Shown one piece after another: positions 1 through 7,916 of a stretch of 64,000 nt of DNA. Each line of letters begins with the position of its first letter. Within the stretch, counting starts at the first letter, position 1. This DNA is from JABCZS01 sp041660525 (lineage in GTDB: Bacteria > Pseudomonadota > Gammaproteobacteria > JABCZS01), in NCBI GenBank assembly GCA_041660525.1, contig JBAZWD010000003.1, positions 114,279 through 178,278 of the forward strand, in the 5' to 3' direction. Both the position numbers and the translations under genes were made by a program. Under the pieces are notes generated by a model. It did no database searches. It was not told the origin of the DNA and saw nothing but the letters and a program-made list of their open reading frames with translations.

Positions 1-969
1 CACGCTGTGCGCATTTTTTGCAGCACTATTGCTCGCGGCATACGTATAAGATAACTCATCTTGCTTGTTTTTCATTGAACTGAAGTTTTCTAAAATTCTT
101 AGCATGGCACGAATATCGCTTGCTTTTCGCTGAGGATTAGCAGCATGCCACTTTATTTTTTCAGCCTGAGTAACTTTTGCCATTGTTTTTTGATTAATAA
201 TTTCTATGGGTAGTATTTTATCCTTTAAGGTCTTGTAATGATCAAAAGATAAATAAATTTTTCCGGAATTACACGTGGCTACTTTCCCTGCATTAACAAA
301 ATAAGAGCAATTGTTAAGCGCTTTTGCAATATTATGAGCTAAACTTGCATCTCGTGGAGTATAACTTGCATTTTCATCATCATCACTGTCATCTAATTTT
401 TCATTAAAGAATTTAGTTTGCAGCAAAATAATATCTCGCCTGTATCTGTCAGGATTTTTTTTATGATAATCCTCTCTATTTTCAGATGTTAAAACATTTC
501 CATAATGGGTAATGTCTGGATGTATAAGTGCAATGGGTATTTCTATAGACTTCAACTTTATATTAATTTCAATCATTATAAGGTCAAATTCAGTACTATC
601 TATAAGCACTGATGCATTCATCTGCCGAGCAACTTGACCTTTTTCCACATGAAAGCTTAAACGATTCAATATGCCGGCGATTAAGTGGGCTGCTTCATTA
701 GTATCGGCATTTATCTGTAATAAATTATCAGACATATGAACTACTGAGTCTTCAGTATAATATTTTTTTAATTGTGTTTGCAGATTTTGTATATCTCGCT
801 CATACCTTCCTGCGTGCTCTGCTTTAGAATAATATTTTTTTCGATCTTGCGCGCTAAAATTTTGTCCTTTATGGGAAGCATAAAGATCTAAGGTGCTAGG
901 GCTTGTTTTATCTTCGCCATTCTCTAAGTATTTCCCAGAAGATTTACCATTTAATTGGCTCTTTAGCAT
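1..969 (-). CDS. Hypothetical protein, 3' end cut by the window edge
   Basis: The frame is open on the minus strand from an ATG at 969 to base 1 with no stop (323 codons), so the C-terminus is missing. AGGAG lies 9 nt before the ATG, which supports the start. I recognise no family. The visible part is hydrophilic and rich in Lys, Asn, Asp and Glu, with no signal peptide or membrane segment. It has charged helical stretches in the first 80 residues and an acidic run (DDSDDDE) near residue 192. Its composition resembles the other large unrecognised proteins of the window (39992 onward), so a secreted effector is possible, but that is inference only. It is divergent from doxX across a 130-nt gap. 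Confidence 0.7.
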   Translation of the reverse strand, partial: MLKSQLNGKSSGKYLENGEDKTSPSTLDLYASHKGQNFSAQDRKKYYSKAEHAGRYERDIQNLQTQLKKYYTEDSVVHMSDNLLQINADTNEAAHLIAGILNRLSFHVEKGQVARQMNASVLIDSTEFDLIMIEINIKLKSIEIPIALIHPDITHYGNVLTSENREDYHKKNPDRYRRDIILLQTKFFNEKLDDSDDDENASYTPRDASLAHNIAKALNNCSYFVNAGKVATCNSGKIYLSFDHYKTLKDKILPIEIINQKTMAKVTQAEKIKWHAANPQRKASDIRAMLRILENFSSMKNKQDELSYTYAASNSAAKNAHSV

Positions 970-1026
970 AGTTGACTACTCCTATGAATTACTAAGTAAA
1001 TCCCACTCTACCACAAAATAGTTTAT

Positions 1027-1055
1027 TTGCTATTTTCTAGCTTATGAACTTTAAT
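1027..1055 (+). promoter_or_regulatory. Putative sigma-70 promoter for doxX
   Basis: TTGCTA (1027-1032), a 17-nt spacer and TTTAAT (1050-1055) lie in the divergent intergenic region, about 45 nt before the doxX start. The fit to consensus is moderate and the region is AT-rich, so chance matches are possible. Confidence 0.35.
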
Positions 1056-1099
1056 TATCTTAACATTTTCTTATCAAAATCAACCATTAGGAGATTTTT

Positions 1100-1504
1100 A
1101 TGACAGCTAATATGCATAACTTGGTATTACTATGTGCACGTATACTTTTTAGCGAAATTTTTATTTTTTCTGGCATCAGTAAGATTATGGGATTTGATGC
1201 CACATTGGCTTATATGCAAAGTGCGGGAGTCAATTGGCATCCAATTGGATTAGAGATTATTGCTATTATTTTAGAATTAGGCGGTGGTTTATTAGTATTA
1301 TTAGGATGGCATACACGCCTAGGTGCTGCTGCTGTTTTCCTGTTTACCCTACTCACTACTTTTTTAATTCATCATTTTTGGTCATATTCCGCCGATGCTG
1401 CACAATTGCAAATGATTATGTTTATGAAAAATTTAACAATCATGGGCGGCGCTTTATATATTTTTGCGTTTGGCGCAGGTGCTTACAGCGTGGATAAAAA
1501 ATGA
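1100..1504 (+). CDS. DoxX family membrane protein
   Basis: This 134-residue protein has four hydrophobic helices and the DoxX signature: an N-terminal helix followed by FSGISKIMGF, then a Gly-rich ELGGGLLVLLG helix and a conserved histidine pair after FLIHHFW. DoxX-family proteins are small inner-membrane proteins of poorly defined redox or quinone-related function. The start is supported by AGGAG 7 nt upstream. The stop overlaps the start of the next gene (ATGA at 1501-1504), so the two are probably translated together. The family is clear, but the physiological role cannot be read from the sequence. Confidence 0.85.
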   Translation: MTANMHNLVLLCARILFSEIFIFSGISKIMGFDATLAYMQSAGVNWHPIGLEIIAIILELGGGLLVLLGWHTRLGAAAVFLFTLLTTFLIHHFWSYSADAAQLQMIMFMKNLTIMGGALYIFAFGAGAYSVDKK

Positions 1505-2547
1505 AAATTTTATATAAAATAACTGCTTTATTAGTAATATATGTATTGGCTGTGAGTCCTGTTTTAGCTTGCACGAGTTTTCGCTTGATCGCGCAAGATA
1601 ATACCGTTTTGGTTGCAAGAAGTATGGAATTTGCCGAGCCTATGAATTCTAATATTATTACTACTGCAAAAGGTAAAAGCTTCTATACGATCGCACCTGA
1701 TGGACAAGCTGGTTTATCTTGGAAATCAAAATACAATTATATTTTTATAGATGGTTTAGGCTTAGGCGCGCCGATTGATGGTATGAATGAAGCTGGGTTA
1801 TCCCTCGAAGCTTTATTATTCCCAGAAGAAGCACAATATCAAACCGTACCTGCTGATTCTTCCATGAAAGCCGTATCTTATATCCATTTTGGTGATTGGG
1901 TTTTAGGTAATTTTAAAACTGTCGATGAAGTACGCGCAGCATTGCCTGACGTTTATGTTTTTGGCGAGAAATTAAAGCAATTAAATAATGAAATATTTCC
2001 CGTGCATTATTCTGTTTTTGATGCCAGCGGCAAAGGTATTGTTATTGAATATGTAAATGGTCAATTAAATATCCATGAACATATGGGCGTCATGACCAAT
2101 TCCCCGACTTATGATTGGCATGTCACTAATTTGCGTAATTATTTACAACTATCCCCTACTAATCCCAAGCCTGTAATTGCTGATGGCATTACATACACTT
2201 CTACAGGACAAGGTTCTGGAATGATAGGTTTGCCGGGAGATATTAGCCCACCCTCACGTTTTGTTAAAATGGCGGTAATGTTAAATACGGTTATAAAACC
2301 TAAAAATGCTGCAGAGGCACTAAATTTAAGCCAACACATCATCAATAACGTCGACATCCCCAAAGGTTTTGTGCGCGTTGCTGATAACAATAATACTGCG
2401 ACTTTAGATTCTACCCAATGGGTTGTTTTCAAGGATTTAACCAACAAAAAGCTTCATTATCGCACTTATGATGATCTGACAATTCGAACCATTGATTTTG
2501 CGACGATAGATTTTACCCAGCCTGTCCCGGCCGTGCCTTTAATCTGA
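1501..2547 (+). CDS. Exported choloylglycine hydrolase / penicillin V acylase family protein (Ntn hydrolase)
   Basis: The 348-residue protein begins with a signal peptide (about 1-23) ending VLA, immediately before Cys24. In this family the cysteine exposed by processing is the N-terminal nucleophile. CTSFRL is followed by a conserved Arg in RSMEF (family usually has Asp where Glu stands here). The substrate-pocket motif MTNSPTYDW and the late Arg in SRFVK are present, so the catalytic set looks complete. Family members cleave linear amides such as bile-salt conjugates, penicillin V or acyl-homoserine lactones, and the substrate here cannot be decided. VLAC also resembles a weak lipobox, but a lipidated Cys would block the nucleophile. 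It is translationally coupled to doxX, and its stop overlaps the exbD stop by 9 nt. Confidence 0.85.
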   Translation: MKILYKITALLVIYVLAVSPVLACTSFRLIAQDNTVLVARSMEFAEPMNSNIITTAKGKSFYTIAPDGQAGLSWKSKYNYIFIDGLGLGAPIDGMNEAGLSLEALLFPEEAQYQTVPADSSMKAVSYIHFGDWVLGNFKTVDEVRAALPDVYVFGEKLKQLNNEIFPVHYSVFDASGKGIVIEYVNGQLNIHEHMGVMTNSPTYDWHVTNLRNYLQLSPTNPKPVIADGITYTSTGQGSGMIGLPGDISPPSRFVKMAVMLNTVIKPKNAAEALNLSQHIINNVDIPKGFVRVADNNNTATLDSTQWVVFKDLTNKKLHYRTYDDLTIRTIDFATIDFTQPVPAVPLI

Positions 2548-2937
2548 GATCGCTGCAATATGTAATTGACTGATCTTTAATTGCCCTAGCACCTCAAGCA
2601 GTTGTACTAAACGCTCATGAGGTGCTTTAGCATCGCCATGAATAACAACAATCGGATCTTTAGGTAAATGCTGTGTTAAATATTTTTTCAGCTCTTCACT
2701 GCTAAGATTACCAATATTTTCTTCGTTAATATGCAATGCACCTGTGGCATCAATGCCAATGACATAAGGTTTTGTTTCAATTTCCATTGTTTGGGTTTGA
2801 TCAATGCTGGGTAATTGCACATCCAGCCATTGTAGTTCATCAAAATTAGCAGATAACATAAAAAATATTAATAACAAAAACACCACGTCAATTAAAGGCG
2901 TTAGATCTAAATGTATATCAGGAGTGGTTCTACGCAT
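2539..2937 (-). CDS. exbD: Biopolymer transport protein ExbD
   Basis: This ExbD/TolR family subunit (132 residues) of the TonB energy-transducing motor is an inner-membrane protein with one N-terminal helix and a periplasmic domain. The helix carries the essential Asp in LTPLIDVVFLLLIFFM, and the rest matches the family's periplasmic fold, including the VVIHGDAKAPHERLV segment. I start it at ATG 2937 because GGAG lies 10 nt upstream. A GTG at 2943 is only 4 nt from that site. It overlaps the exbB stop by 8 nt, so the genes form an operon tonB-exbB-exbD. Its stop overlaps that of the convergent hydrolase gene. Confidence 0.9.
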   Translation of the reverse strand: MRRTTPDIHLDLTPLIDVVFLLLIFFMLSANFDELQWLDVQLPSIDQTQTMEIETKPYVIGIDATGALHINEENIGNLSSEELKKYLTQHLPKDPIVVIHGDAKAPHERLVQLLEVLGQLKISQLHIAAISD

Positions 2938-3406
2938 ATTCACTAGACTCCATCATAGCTGTTTCTAGCTGCAAAATAAGGCCATTAATTTTACGATTAA
3001 AATAGCGATGAAATAATAAAGTAATAATGGCAATCGACATGCCTACAGCGGTTGTTAATAATGCTTCACTGATACCACCGGCCAATGATTGCGCTTGACC
3101 TAAGCCTTCTTGCATCATGACATCAAAAATAGTAATCATACCCAGTACTGTTCCTAATAATCCTAATAGCGGTGTTGTGGTTGCGATGGTGCCTAACATA
3201 TTTAAATGTTTTTCCCATAAAAAAATTTCTTGTTTAGCTTGGTTCAACATGGCTTCTTTGGATTGTTTAATTAATACGCGTTGTTTGGCGCCTTTTAAAG
3301 AAAAGTTTAAAATGCATAAGCGTTCTAAAATAATGGCCAATGCCAAGATCGATGCTGCGAATAAAGGATACATCACCCAACTGCTGTTTAATAATTCTAA
3401 TAACAT
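2930..3406 (-). CDS. exbB: Biopolymer transport protein ExbB (MotA/TolQ/ExbB family)
   Basis: This inner-membrane proton-channel subunit powers TonB. The 158-residue protein has an N-terminal helix (about 10-28), a cytoplasmic loop and the family core, with TTPLLGLLGTVLGMI (second helix) and SEALLTTAVGMSIAI (third helix). It is shorter than E. coli ExbB (about 244) and matches the compact form found with dedicated TonB clusters. The start is only 4 nt after the tonB stop, and its ribosome-binding site (GAGG) lies inside the last codons of tonB, which implies translational coupling. Confidence 0.92.
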   Translation of the reverse strand: MLLELLNSSWVMYPLFAASILALAIILERLCILNFSLKGAKQRVLIKQSKEAMLNQAKQEIFLWEKHLNMLGTIATTTPLLGLLGTVLGMITIFDVMMQEGLGQAQSLAGGISEALLTTAVGMSIAIITLLFHRYFNRKINGLILQLETAMMESSEYA

Positions 3407-3410
3407 TGTT

Positions 3411-3992
3411 TTACCTCAATTTAAAATCAATCGGAACTTCTATCCAAGCGGCAATCGCTTGATCATTTTCTTTGGCAGGCAAAAAAGACCATTTGGATAC
3501 GGCTTTTATTGCAGCTTCATCTAATAAAGGAAAACCTGAAGACTGGGAAACAATGACTTCATGGGTTTTTCCTAAATGATCCACTTGTGCACGCACCAGC
3601 ACTAAACCCTCTTGTCTTTCACGCCTGGCTTTTTCTGGATAAATGGGTGGCACTGGCTTTTGACTTAATTGCACTTCGCGTGTGACGATTAGCTCTTCTA
3701 ACTCGCCAACAATCTCTTTAACTTGCTCGGTAATTTCAGGTTCTGGTTTTTTGGGAATAATTTTATCGATTGCGTGTTCTGCTTGCGTGATAATCAATTC
3801 TTCTAGCGTGGGTTGTAACATTTCTTTTTTAGGTACCGGTGGCGTGCCTAAGGTTATTGCCATCGACTGTCCTGCTGGTGCTTGGAATGCATTTTTTTGC
3901 TGCATAGGTTGCCAGAAAAAAATTAAATGTAGGCCAATAGAGGCCAGCAAGGCACAAAACAGTACAGCATCACTACGCGTCCAAACCAACAT
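3411..3992 (-). CDS. tonB: Energy transducer TonB
   Basis: The 193-residue protein has a single N-terminal membrane anchor (about 9-27), a linker rich in Pro, Glu and Lys, and a C-terminal TonB domain. The domain is marked by PVPPIYPEKARRERQEGLVLVRAQVD and LLDEAAIKAVSKWSFLPA. It would span the periplasm and pass ExbBD energy to outer-membrane receptors such as the divergent receptor at 4068. I use ATG 3992, with AGGGG 8 nt upstream, over the adjacent TTG at 3995. It is the first gene of tonB-exbB-exbD and is probably iron-regulated through the Fur-box-like site at 4013-4031. Confidence 0.9.
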   Translation of the reverse strand: MLVWTRSDAVLFCALLASIGLHLIFFWQPMQQKNAFQAPAGQSMAITLGTPPVPKKEMLQPTLEELIITQAEHAIDKIIPKKPEPEITEQVKEIVGELEELIVTREVQLSQKPVPPIYPEKARRERQEGLVLVRAQVDHLGKTHEVIVSQSSGFPLLDEAAIKAVSKWSFLPAKENDQAIAAWIEVPIDFKLR

Positions 3993-4012
3993 CAAATATT
4001 CCCCTTGTTATC

Positions 4013-4031
4013 CTGAATAATAATCATTATC
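4013..4031. promoter_or_regulatory. Fur-box-like operator between tonB and the siderophore receptor
   Basis: CTGAATAATAATCATTATC matches the 19-bp Fur consensus (GATAATGATAATCATTATC) at 15 of 19 positions, and its right 11 bases match perfectly. It lies in the 75-nt divergent gap between tonB and the receptor and overlaps the -10 proposed for tonB, so Fe(II)-Fur would block both directions. The match was counted by eye. Confidence 0.7.
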
Positions 4032-4045
4032 ATTTGCATTTGCAA
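4017..4045 (-). promoter_or_regulatory. Putative promoter of tonB-exbB-exbD
   Basis: On the minus strand, TTGCAA (4045-4040), a 17-nt spacer and TATTAT (4022-4017) precede tonB. The -10 lies within the Fur-box-like sequence, which fits iron repression. Confidence 0.5.
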
Positions 4046-4067
4046 ATTATTTAGTGACTTAACCTTT

Positions 4068-6155
4068 ATGCGCAGTGTTTTAACTAATTTAGTTATCTTA
4101 ATCAGCTTTTGCTGTTATTTGCCATTATCTTTTGCAAATCAAGATGATACAACACCGGTATTTACATTCGACACCATTGAAGTTACCGCAGAAGCTATAG
4201 ATGTCACGGGTACAGGAAACCGTGTAGGGCTTGATCCTATCGATAGCCCAGAATCCAGTACTGTCATTGATGATGAAATCATGGATGACCAACAAATCAC
4301 CCATGTCGATGATATCCTGAAAAATGATGCAAGCGTCAGCAACGAAGGCAGTTTTGGTGCGCGATCTAATTTCCGTATACGCGGTTTTAGTTTAAATCAA
4401 TCGGGAAATTACCTGCGTAACGGCTTATTGTTTTTCTTTTTAGAATCACCTGCAATTGAAATCATTGATCGCGTAGAAGTATTAAAAGGCCCTGCATCGT
4501 TTTTATACGGACCAGGTTCACCGGGCGGGATGATTAATTTTATAACTAAAAAACCGCAAGCAGAAGAATTTAACAACGGCGGCGTACAAGTCGGCAGTTG
4601 GGATTATTATCGTGCATTTGCAGATTTGAATCAAAGCAGTGAACAAGTAGATTATCGTCTTAATGTTGCCGTGCAAGATTCTAATAGTTTTCGTGATGTG
4701 TACCATCAAGATCGACAACTTTTTGATTTTAGCGCTAATAGTGAATTATTTGGAAATACCGATACATGGTTTAATGTTAATTTTCAAAATACCAATCAAC
4801 CGCAAGATACGGGTTTAGTTGCAATTGGTGATCATGTTGCCGATTTACCCAGTAACACCTATTTAAACCAAGACTGGTCTAACACAGAGCAAACAACGGC
4901 GAATAGTTTTTTAGATTCTTATACCGATTTATCAGACAATTGGACTTTGCACACCGGATTAATTTATCAATATGTTCATCGCGATCGGATATTAACCAAT
5001 TTGGTTATGACGGATTCCGATAGTGGCGATTTTAAATATAATATCTATCAAAGATTAGATACTTGGAATTATTATAATGCTTTAGTTGAAACTATCGGCG
5101 AAGAAACGCTAGTTGGTTTTGATCAAAAATTATTGTTCGGTACGACTTATTCGCTTATGGATCATGAAGCGAAAGAAACACAAGCCATAGTCACACAAGT
5201 TTATAATATTTATGACCCACCTACTTTAGCTGAGCCAGACTTAGGCGATTTTCTTGACCCCACTACAACATTAACCCATAACTTTGGTTTTTATGCGCAA
5301 GATGTTGTGCAATTATTACAACAATGGGAAATGATCCTGGGCGCACGTTTTGATGCTTATCAAACAGATTCAGCCACATTAACCGAAAGCAGCGTGCAAC
5401 ACACCAGCCCGCATTTAGCATTACTCTATAAACCCCTTTATTTTTGGAGTAATTATGTAAGTTATAGCGAAGGGTTTGAATTTAATGCACCGGTAAGTGA
5501 TCGTAATGCAGTTAATTTTGGTGAAGCGCTCGAGCCTACATTATCTGAACAAATCGAGTTGGGTAGTAAAATGGAATTATTCGATTCACACTTATTATTG
5601 TCAGCCGCATTGTTTGATATCTTGCGCCATAACCAACCTATTACTGAAGAAACTGGTGGCGATGATCCCAGTGAAGTGATTGTAGTCCAACGAGGCGAGC
5701 AACATCATCAGGGTTTAGAATTAGCTGCGCAAGGTAAAGTCTATCAAAACTGGACTATTTTAGGCACACTGATGTGGTTAGATGCAGAATTTTCAGAAGA
5801 TAATGAACCAGATGTTGCGGGTAATCAACCTGCTGCTGTTCCTAAACTTGCCGCAACCTTATGGGGCGAATACCGCTTTCATACAGGGGAGCTTAAAAAC
5901 TTTGCTATCAATAGCGGCGTGTTTTATGAAGGTGAACGCTATGGTGATGATCAAAATACATTTATTTTAGATCCTTATGCACGCATCGATGCAGGTGTTG
6001 GGTATTATTTTCCTATTCGAGAAGAACAAAAAGAATTAGCCATTCGCTTAAATGTCGAAAACATTTCCGATGTTGCATATTATTATGGTTATCGCCGCAC
6101 TAATGTGACTGTGGGAAGTCCGCGTAGTGTTTGGTTAACAGTTGCATTACAATAA
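4068..6155 (+). CDS. TonB-dependent siderophore receptor
   Basis: This outer-membrane beta-barrel receptor has 695 residues. A signal peptide (about 1-23, ending SFA) is followed by a TonB-box-like segment (DTIEVTA), a plug domain and the barrel. The plug (about 55-165) carries VDDILKNDASV, NFRIRGFSLN and the diagnostic VEVLKGPASFLYGPGSPGGMI. Siderophore-type receptors of this class import ferric chelates, but the ligand cannot be predicted. It is divergent from tonB across a Fur-box-like site. The chain ends VALQ. Most such receptors end in a Phe or Trp used by the Bam machinery, so the C-terminus is atypical. The stop overlaps the next, convergent gene by 9 nt. Confidence 0.92.
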   Translation: MRSVLTNLVILISFCCYLPLSFANQDDTTPVFTFDTIEVTAEAIDVTGTGNRVGLDPIDSPESSTVIDDEIMDDQQITHVDDILKNDASVSNEGSFGARSNFRIRGFSLNQSGNYLRNGLLFFFLESPAIEIIDRVEVLKGPASFLYGPGSPGGMINFITKKPQAEEFNNGGVQVGSWDYYRAFADLNQSSEQVDYRLNVAVQDSNSFRDVYHQDRQLFDFSANSELFGNTDTWFNVNFQNTNQPQDTGLVAIGDHVADLPSNTYLNQDWSNTEQTTANSFLDSYTDLSDNWTLHTGLIYQYVHRDRILTNLVMTDSDSGDFKYNIYQRLDTWNYYNALVETIGEETLVGFDQKLLFGTTYSLMDHEAKETQAIVTQVYNIYDPPTLAEPDLGDFLDPTTTLTHNFGFYAQDVVQLLQQWEMILGARFDAYQTDSATLTESSVQHTSPHLALLYKPLYFWSNYVSYSEGFEFNAPVSDRNAVNFGEALEPTLSEQIELGSKMELFDSHLLLSAALFDILRHNQPITEETGGDDPSEVIVVQRGEQHHQGLELAAQGKVYQNWTILGTLMWLDAEFSEDNEPDVAGNQPAAVPKLAATLWGEYRFHTGELKNFAINSGVFYEGERYGDDQNTFILDPYARIDAGVGYYFPIREEQKELAIRLNVENISDVAYYYGYRRTNVTVGSPRSVWLTVALQ

Positions 6156-6485
6156 ATCTTTTGTTTTTGCAGATAAGATCTGGTGAAATTTTTTAATTTC
6201 TTCTAATTGTTGTGCTAATGCTTCCGTGCGTTCAATAAACATAGGTGGTAAATCTAAGGCCATTAATTCCTTTAGACCTTTTGTGAGCTTAACAAGCGTC
6301 GCAGCGTGCTTTTGCAAATCATCCAATAAAACTTCTAATAGTTCCCTTTTTTTCTCATCGTTTAAATAAGAAATTTCATTCCATGCAATATGGTAAACAT
6401 CTAACTTTCTTTGCACCTCATCGATTTGCTCTGTTATTGTAAACAAACGTTTAGGCAAAATATAAAGCGAGGACAGAACGGCCAT
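6147..6485 (-). CDS. Small hypothetical helical protein
   Basis: This 112-residue frame starts with ATG at 6485 and has an AAAGG-like site 5-6 nt upstream. I recognise no family. The sequence is mostly charged amphipathic helix (for example EQIDEVQRKLDVYH and ALAQQLEEIKKFHQIL), suggesting a short coiled coil. It has no signal peptide, and its N-terminus is only mildly hydrophobic. It is convergent with the receptor gene (9-nt overlap) and follows the IS607-type recombinase gene by 69 nt on the same strand, so it could be mobile-element cargo. It may also be a spurious frame. Confidence 0.45.
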   Translation of the reverse strand: MAVLSSLYILPKRLFTITEQIDEVQRKLDVYHIAWNEISYLNDEKKRELLEVLLDDLQKHAATLVKLTKGLKELMALDLPPMFIERTEALAQQLEEIKKFHQILSAKTKDLL

Positions 6486-6554
6486 GAATACCTTTAAAAC
6501 CTATTTGTAGATTTAAAAGTGTATATTATAAGATTTGTACAGATTTTACAATGT

Positions 6555-7166
6555 TTAGGCTTTAGTTAGTAATTCTACAGCCTTAATTAGCTTCTGGTTG
6601 GTTTCTTTGGAGGCATGATACATGCGCGCTGAGAAAATAGTAACTAACTCAATGACATCTTCCAGCAATTCTTGATCATCCGATTCGGTATGTTCAGCGC
6701 TATTTAAAATAACCACTTCTATTTTTTTTGCAGCACATAATGCGAAAACTAATTCTGCACCAATGCGCAATAATCTATCTTTATGTGTAACCACTAAACG
6801 TTTAATTTTTTTATCGACAATTAAATTTAATAATTTTCTTAAACCACTCTTATCGCAGTTAATGCCCGAACCTCTATCACGCAATACTTCATAGGTCCAA
6901 CCTTTTTGTGCGCAATAAAGTTCTAATTTCTGCACTTGCTGCTTAAAGAAATCGCTTTCTTCGGGTGCGGATGCACGTGCATAAGCAATGGTCAGTTCAG
7001 GTTCTGAAGAGCGAAGCTTAAGTAATTTTTCGATGTCGTAGTAACGCGTACCACCTTCGCTGCGTCGCTCAGGTAGTAATTCACCGCGCTCTTCCCAACG
7101 ACGTAAGGTTTGTACAGATACGCCTAGAAGTTGGGCCGCTTGTCCTACTTTAATAAATTTATTCAT
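6555..7166 (-). CDS. IS607-family serine recombinase (TnpA-like), without a TnpB partner
   Basis: The 203-residue protein has the two-domain layout of IS607 transposases. A MerR-type helix-turn-helix (about 5-48; AAQLLGVSVQTLRRWEERGEL, then GGTRYYD) is followed by a small serine-recombinase domain. That domain carries YARAS, where Ser66 is the expected nucleophile, the GSGINCDKSGLRKLL segment and the VTHKDRLLRIG helix with catalytic arginines. All key residues are present, so it may be active. IS607 elements normally carry a second gene, tnpB, immediately downstream. Here only a 112-residue unknown and the receptor gene follow. It is either a remnant, a tnpB-less element or a domesticated recombinase. 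The end sequences of IS607 elements are too weak to recognise by eye. Confidence 0.85.
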   Translation of the reverse strand: MNKFIKVGQAAQLLGVSVQTLRRWEERGELLPERRSEGGTRYYDIEKLLKLRSSEPELTIAYARASAPEESDFFKQQVQKLELYCAQKGWTYEVLRDRGSGINCDKSGLRKLLNLIVDKKIKRLVVTHKDRLLRIGAELVFALCAAKKIEVVILNSAEHTESDDQELLEDVIELVTIFSARMYHASKETNQKLIKAVELLTKA

Positions 7167-7262
7167 GAATAATTAATCTATAGAAAACATAAAATATAGC
7201 TTATTATAGCTGGGTTTCTGCATTAAAGATAGATGATTTATGATAAGGTTTGCTTAAGTATT

Positions 7263-7913
7263 TTAAATATTTTTCAAAATATTTAGCATTTGTTGATGAA
7301 TTTTATCGGTATCACCCACGCCTGAAAGTGTATGAAATTGCGGTGCATCTGCGTCCTTCATATTTTGATAATATGCGACTAAAGCTTGTGTTTGCTCGCG
7401 ATAAACTTGTAAACGTTTTCTAATTGTGATTTCTTGATCGTCATCACGTTGAATTAATTCTTCACCGGTTAAATCATCTTTTCCTGATACCTTAGGGGGG
7501 TTAAAATGAATATGATAAATTCTACCTGAAGCCAAATGAATGCGTCTGCCACATAAACGGTGAATAATTTCTTCATCATCCACCTGGATTTCGAGCACTT
7601 GATCAATTTTAACGTGATGATCTTGCAGTGCTTGTGCTTGCGCCAATGTGCGCGGGAAACCATCAAAAATAAATCCTTGCGCACAATCAGCTTCTTTAAT
7701 GCGATCCACAGCCAGTTGTATAATGACATCATCTGGCACTAATTGTCCTGCATCCATAAATGATTTTGCTTTTAAACCTATAGAAGTTTTTGCTTGTACA
7801 GCAGCACGCAACATATCACCAGTCGCAATTTTAGGGATATTAAGTGCTTGCGCTAAAAGACTGGCTTGCGTGCCTTTTCCTACACCGGGGGCACCTAATA
7901 ATATAATACGCAT
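7263..7913 (-). CDS. adk: Adenylate kinase
   Basis: The enzyme interconverts ATP + AMP and 2 ADP in the cytosol. The 216 residues match the long (LID-containing) bacterial form. The P-loop GAPGVGKGT is at 7-15, the AMP site is in the TGDMLRAA and FDGFPRT segments, and the LID region (GRRIHLASGRIYH) lacks zinc-binding cysteines. The start codon is 3 nt after the relA stop, and the AGGAG site lies inside the last relA codons, so adk is probably translated from the relA message. Confidence 0.97.
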   Translation of the reverse strand: MRIILLGAPGVGKGTQASLLAQALNIPKIATGDMLRAAVQAKTSIGLKAKSFMDAGQLVPDDVIIQLAVDRIKEADCAQGFIFDGFPRTLAQAQALQDHHVKIDQVLEIQVDDEEIIHRLCGRRIHLASGRIYHIHFNPPKVSGKDDLTGEELIQRDDDQEITIRKRLQVYREQTQALVAYYQNMKDADAPQFHTLSGVGDTDKIHQQMLNILKNI

Positions 7914-7916
7914 GAC

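Noticed and set aside
3117..3524. Plus-strand open frame of 135 codons across exbB and tonB
   Set aside because: It is antisense to well-conserved genes and has no recognisable product.
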